From Craspedostauros australis (taxonomy: Eukaryota > Bacillariophyta > Bacillariophyceae > Mastogloiales > Achnanthaceae), in the NCBI GenBank assembly GCA_026770025.1, contig JAMXDE010000015.1, positions 1,178,001 through 1,242,000 on the forward strand: 64,000 bases of DNA, in the 5' to 3' direction. The position numbers and the translations under genes were made by a program. Positions 63,475 through 64,000 of this stretch are shown in pieces. Under the pieces are notes generated by a model. It was not told where the DNA came from. It did not search any database and saw only the letters and a program-made list of their open reading frames with translations. The stretch's first letter is position 1; every line of letters begins with the position of its first letter.

Positions 63475-64000
63475 ATGCAACGAGGCGAACATCATAACAT
63501 GAGATCGAACGGCCACACGAACGGCCACACAAACGGAACCTCCCATCGCAAAGGACCCCCCGTCTCGCAGAACAACCACGAACGCCAGGAGCAGTGGGAC
63601 AACATGTCGCAGCTATCGAACGCATCCTCCCATCGCTCCTTCGGCCAGCGCACGGGATTCGTGGGCAAGCTGGCGGAGCGCTTTGGAAATGGCAACACCA
63701 GCGGCCGAGGCAATCGCACGGCGGACTCCGCGCACAACCAAGGCCGCCATTCGCCGACTCCCGACACGATCGACGCGGCCTCCGTGGATCGGCACGACGA
63801 GCGCCACGGCTACGACAGCGCGGATCATCATCATCACGACGACGACGACGATGATGATGATGGCTACCATGGTGGATACGATGATGGCGACAGCACCAGA
63901 AGGTACGGCAAGGGCAGGAAAGGCCGCAAAGGCAAGAAGAACAAATCATCCGGCAGCAGCGTCAGTTCCGAACCTAATCCGCGATCCCCAACCAAGGCCA
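63475..64000 (+). CDS. 5' part of an unknown gene, cut by the window edge
   Basis: The frame is open from ATG 63475 (a second ATG is at 63499) to the end of the window, 175 codons without a stop. The visible N-terminus is polar and low in complexity: NGHTNGHTNG repeats, SFGQRTGFVGKLAERFGNGN, a His/Asp run (HHHHDDDDDDDD) and a Lys/Gly/Arg block (KGRKGRKGKKNK). No family can be named from this part. Codon use is GC-rich like accepted genes, which supports it being coding. Confidence 0.6.
   Translation, partial: MQRGEHHNMRSNGHTNGHTNGTSHRKGPPVSQNNHERQEQWDNMSQLSNASSHRSFGQRTGFVGKLAERFGNGNTSGRGNRTADSAHNQGRHSPTPDTIDAASVDRHDERHGYDSADHHHHDDDDDDDDGYHGGYDDGDSTRRYGKGRKGRKGKKNKSSGSSVSSEPNPRSPTKA

Overview
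The window reads as nuclear DNA of a diatom. Three things support this: a gene with the diatom-expanded FGRGG/RGGRFLK DNA-binding-like domain (DUF6824 type), a UPF0301 protein with a diatom-type plastid presequence (signal peptide followed by a Phe after an S-A-A context), and secreted proteins with PTxxP repeats or Lys/Ser clusters. Introns are few and short (about 77-350 nt, GT-AG), genes lie on both strands, and many neighbours are only tens to hundreds of bases apart. I cannot name the species.

Layout. 1-11.2 kb is a retrotransposon block. The 3' part of one Ty1/copia pol (1-3435) is followed in the same orientation by a second, longer copia/CoDi-like gag-pol (5154-10613) broken by one in-frame TAA inside reverse transcriptase. 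11.2-13.7 kb (-) is a membrane-anchored, PTxxP and Cys-rich protein with an in-frame TAG. 14.7-20.7 kb (+) carries a PI-PLC-like phosphodiesterase and a two-exon CLC chloride/proton exchanger. 20.9-22.1 kb (-) is a plastid UPF0301/AlgH-like protein.

An apparently complete PIF/Harbinger DNA transposon fills 22128-26225. It has 23-bp perfect terminal inverted repeats, a short target duplication, a SANT/Myb-like partner ORF and a DDE transposase ORF with all three catalytic residues, and it has landed 37 bp upstream of the UPF0301 start codon.

26.6-35.3 kb holds a small-domain methyltransferase, a mitochondrial DRTGG/phosphotransacetylase-N-like P-loop protein (2 exons), and an SLC13-type symporter (3 exons) with soluble RCK_C/TrkA-C and ACT-like regions. 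35.3-42.1 kb is separase with an intact His/Cys dyad.

42.7-51.6 kb is the most distinctive region: four tandem, divergent genes for secreted proteins. Each has a signal peptide, an acidic or low-complexity middle with R-x-L tripeptides and Lys/Ser clusters or PTxxP-like repeats, and a shared C-terminal region resembling dirigent/allene-oxide-cyclase barrels. Three share a phase-2 intron. A cell-wall or biosilica matrix role is an inference.

52.3-64 kb contains a mitochondrial chalcone-isomerase-like gene, a possible small mitochondrial protein, a DUF6824-type regulator, a type II exostosin-like glycosyltransferase, an unknown protein and the 5' end of a further gene cut by the window edge. 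All splice junctions were placed by eye from GT-AG sites and reading-frame phase; none was checked against transcripts.
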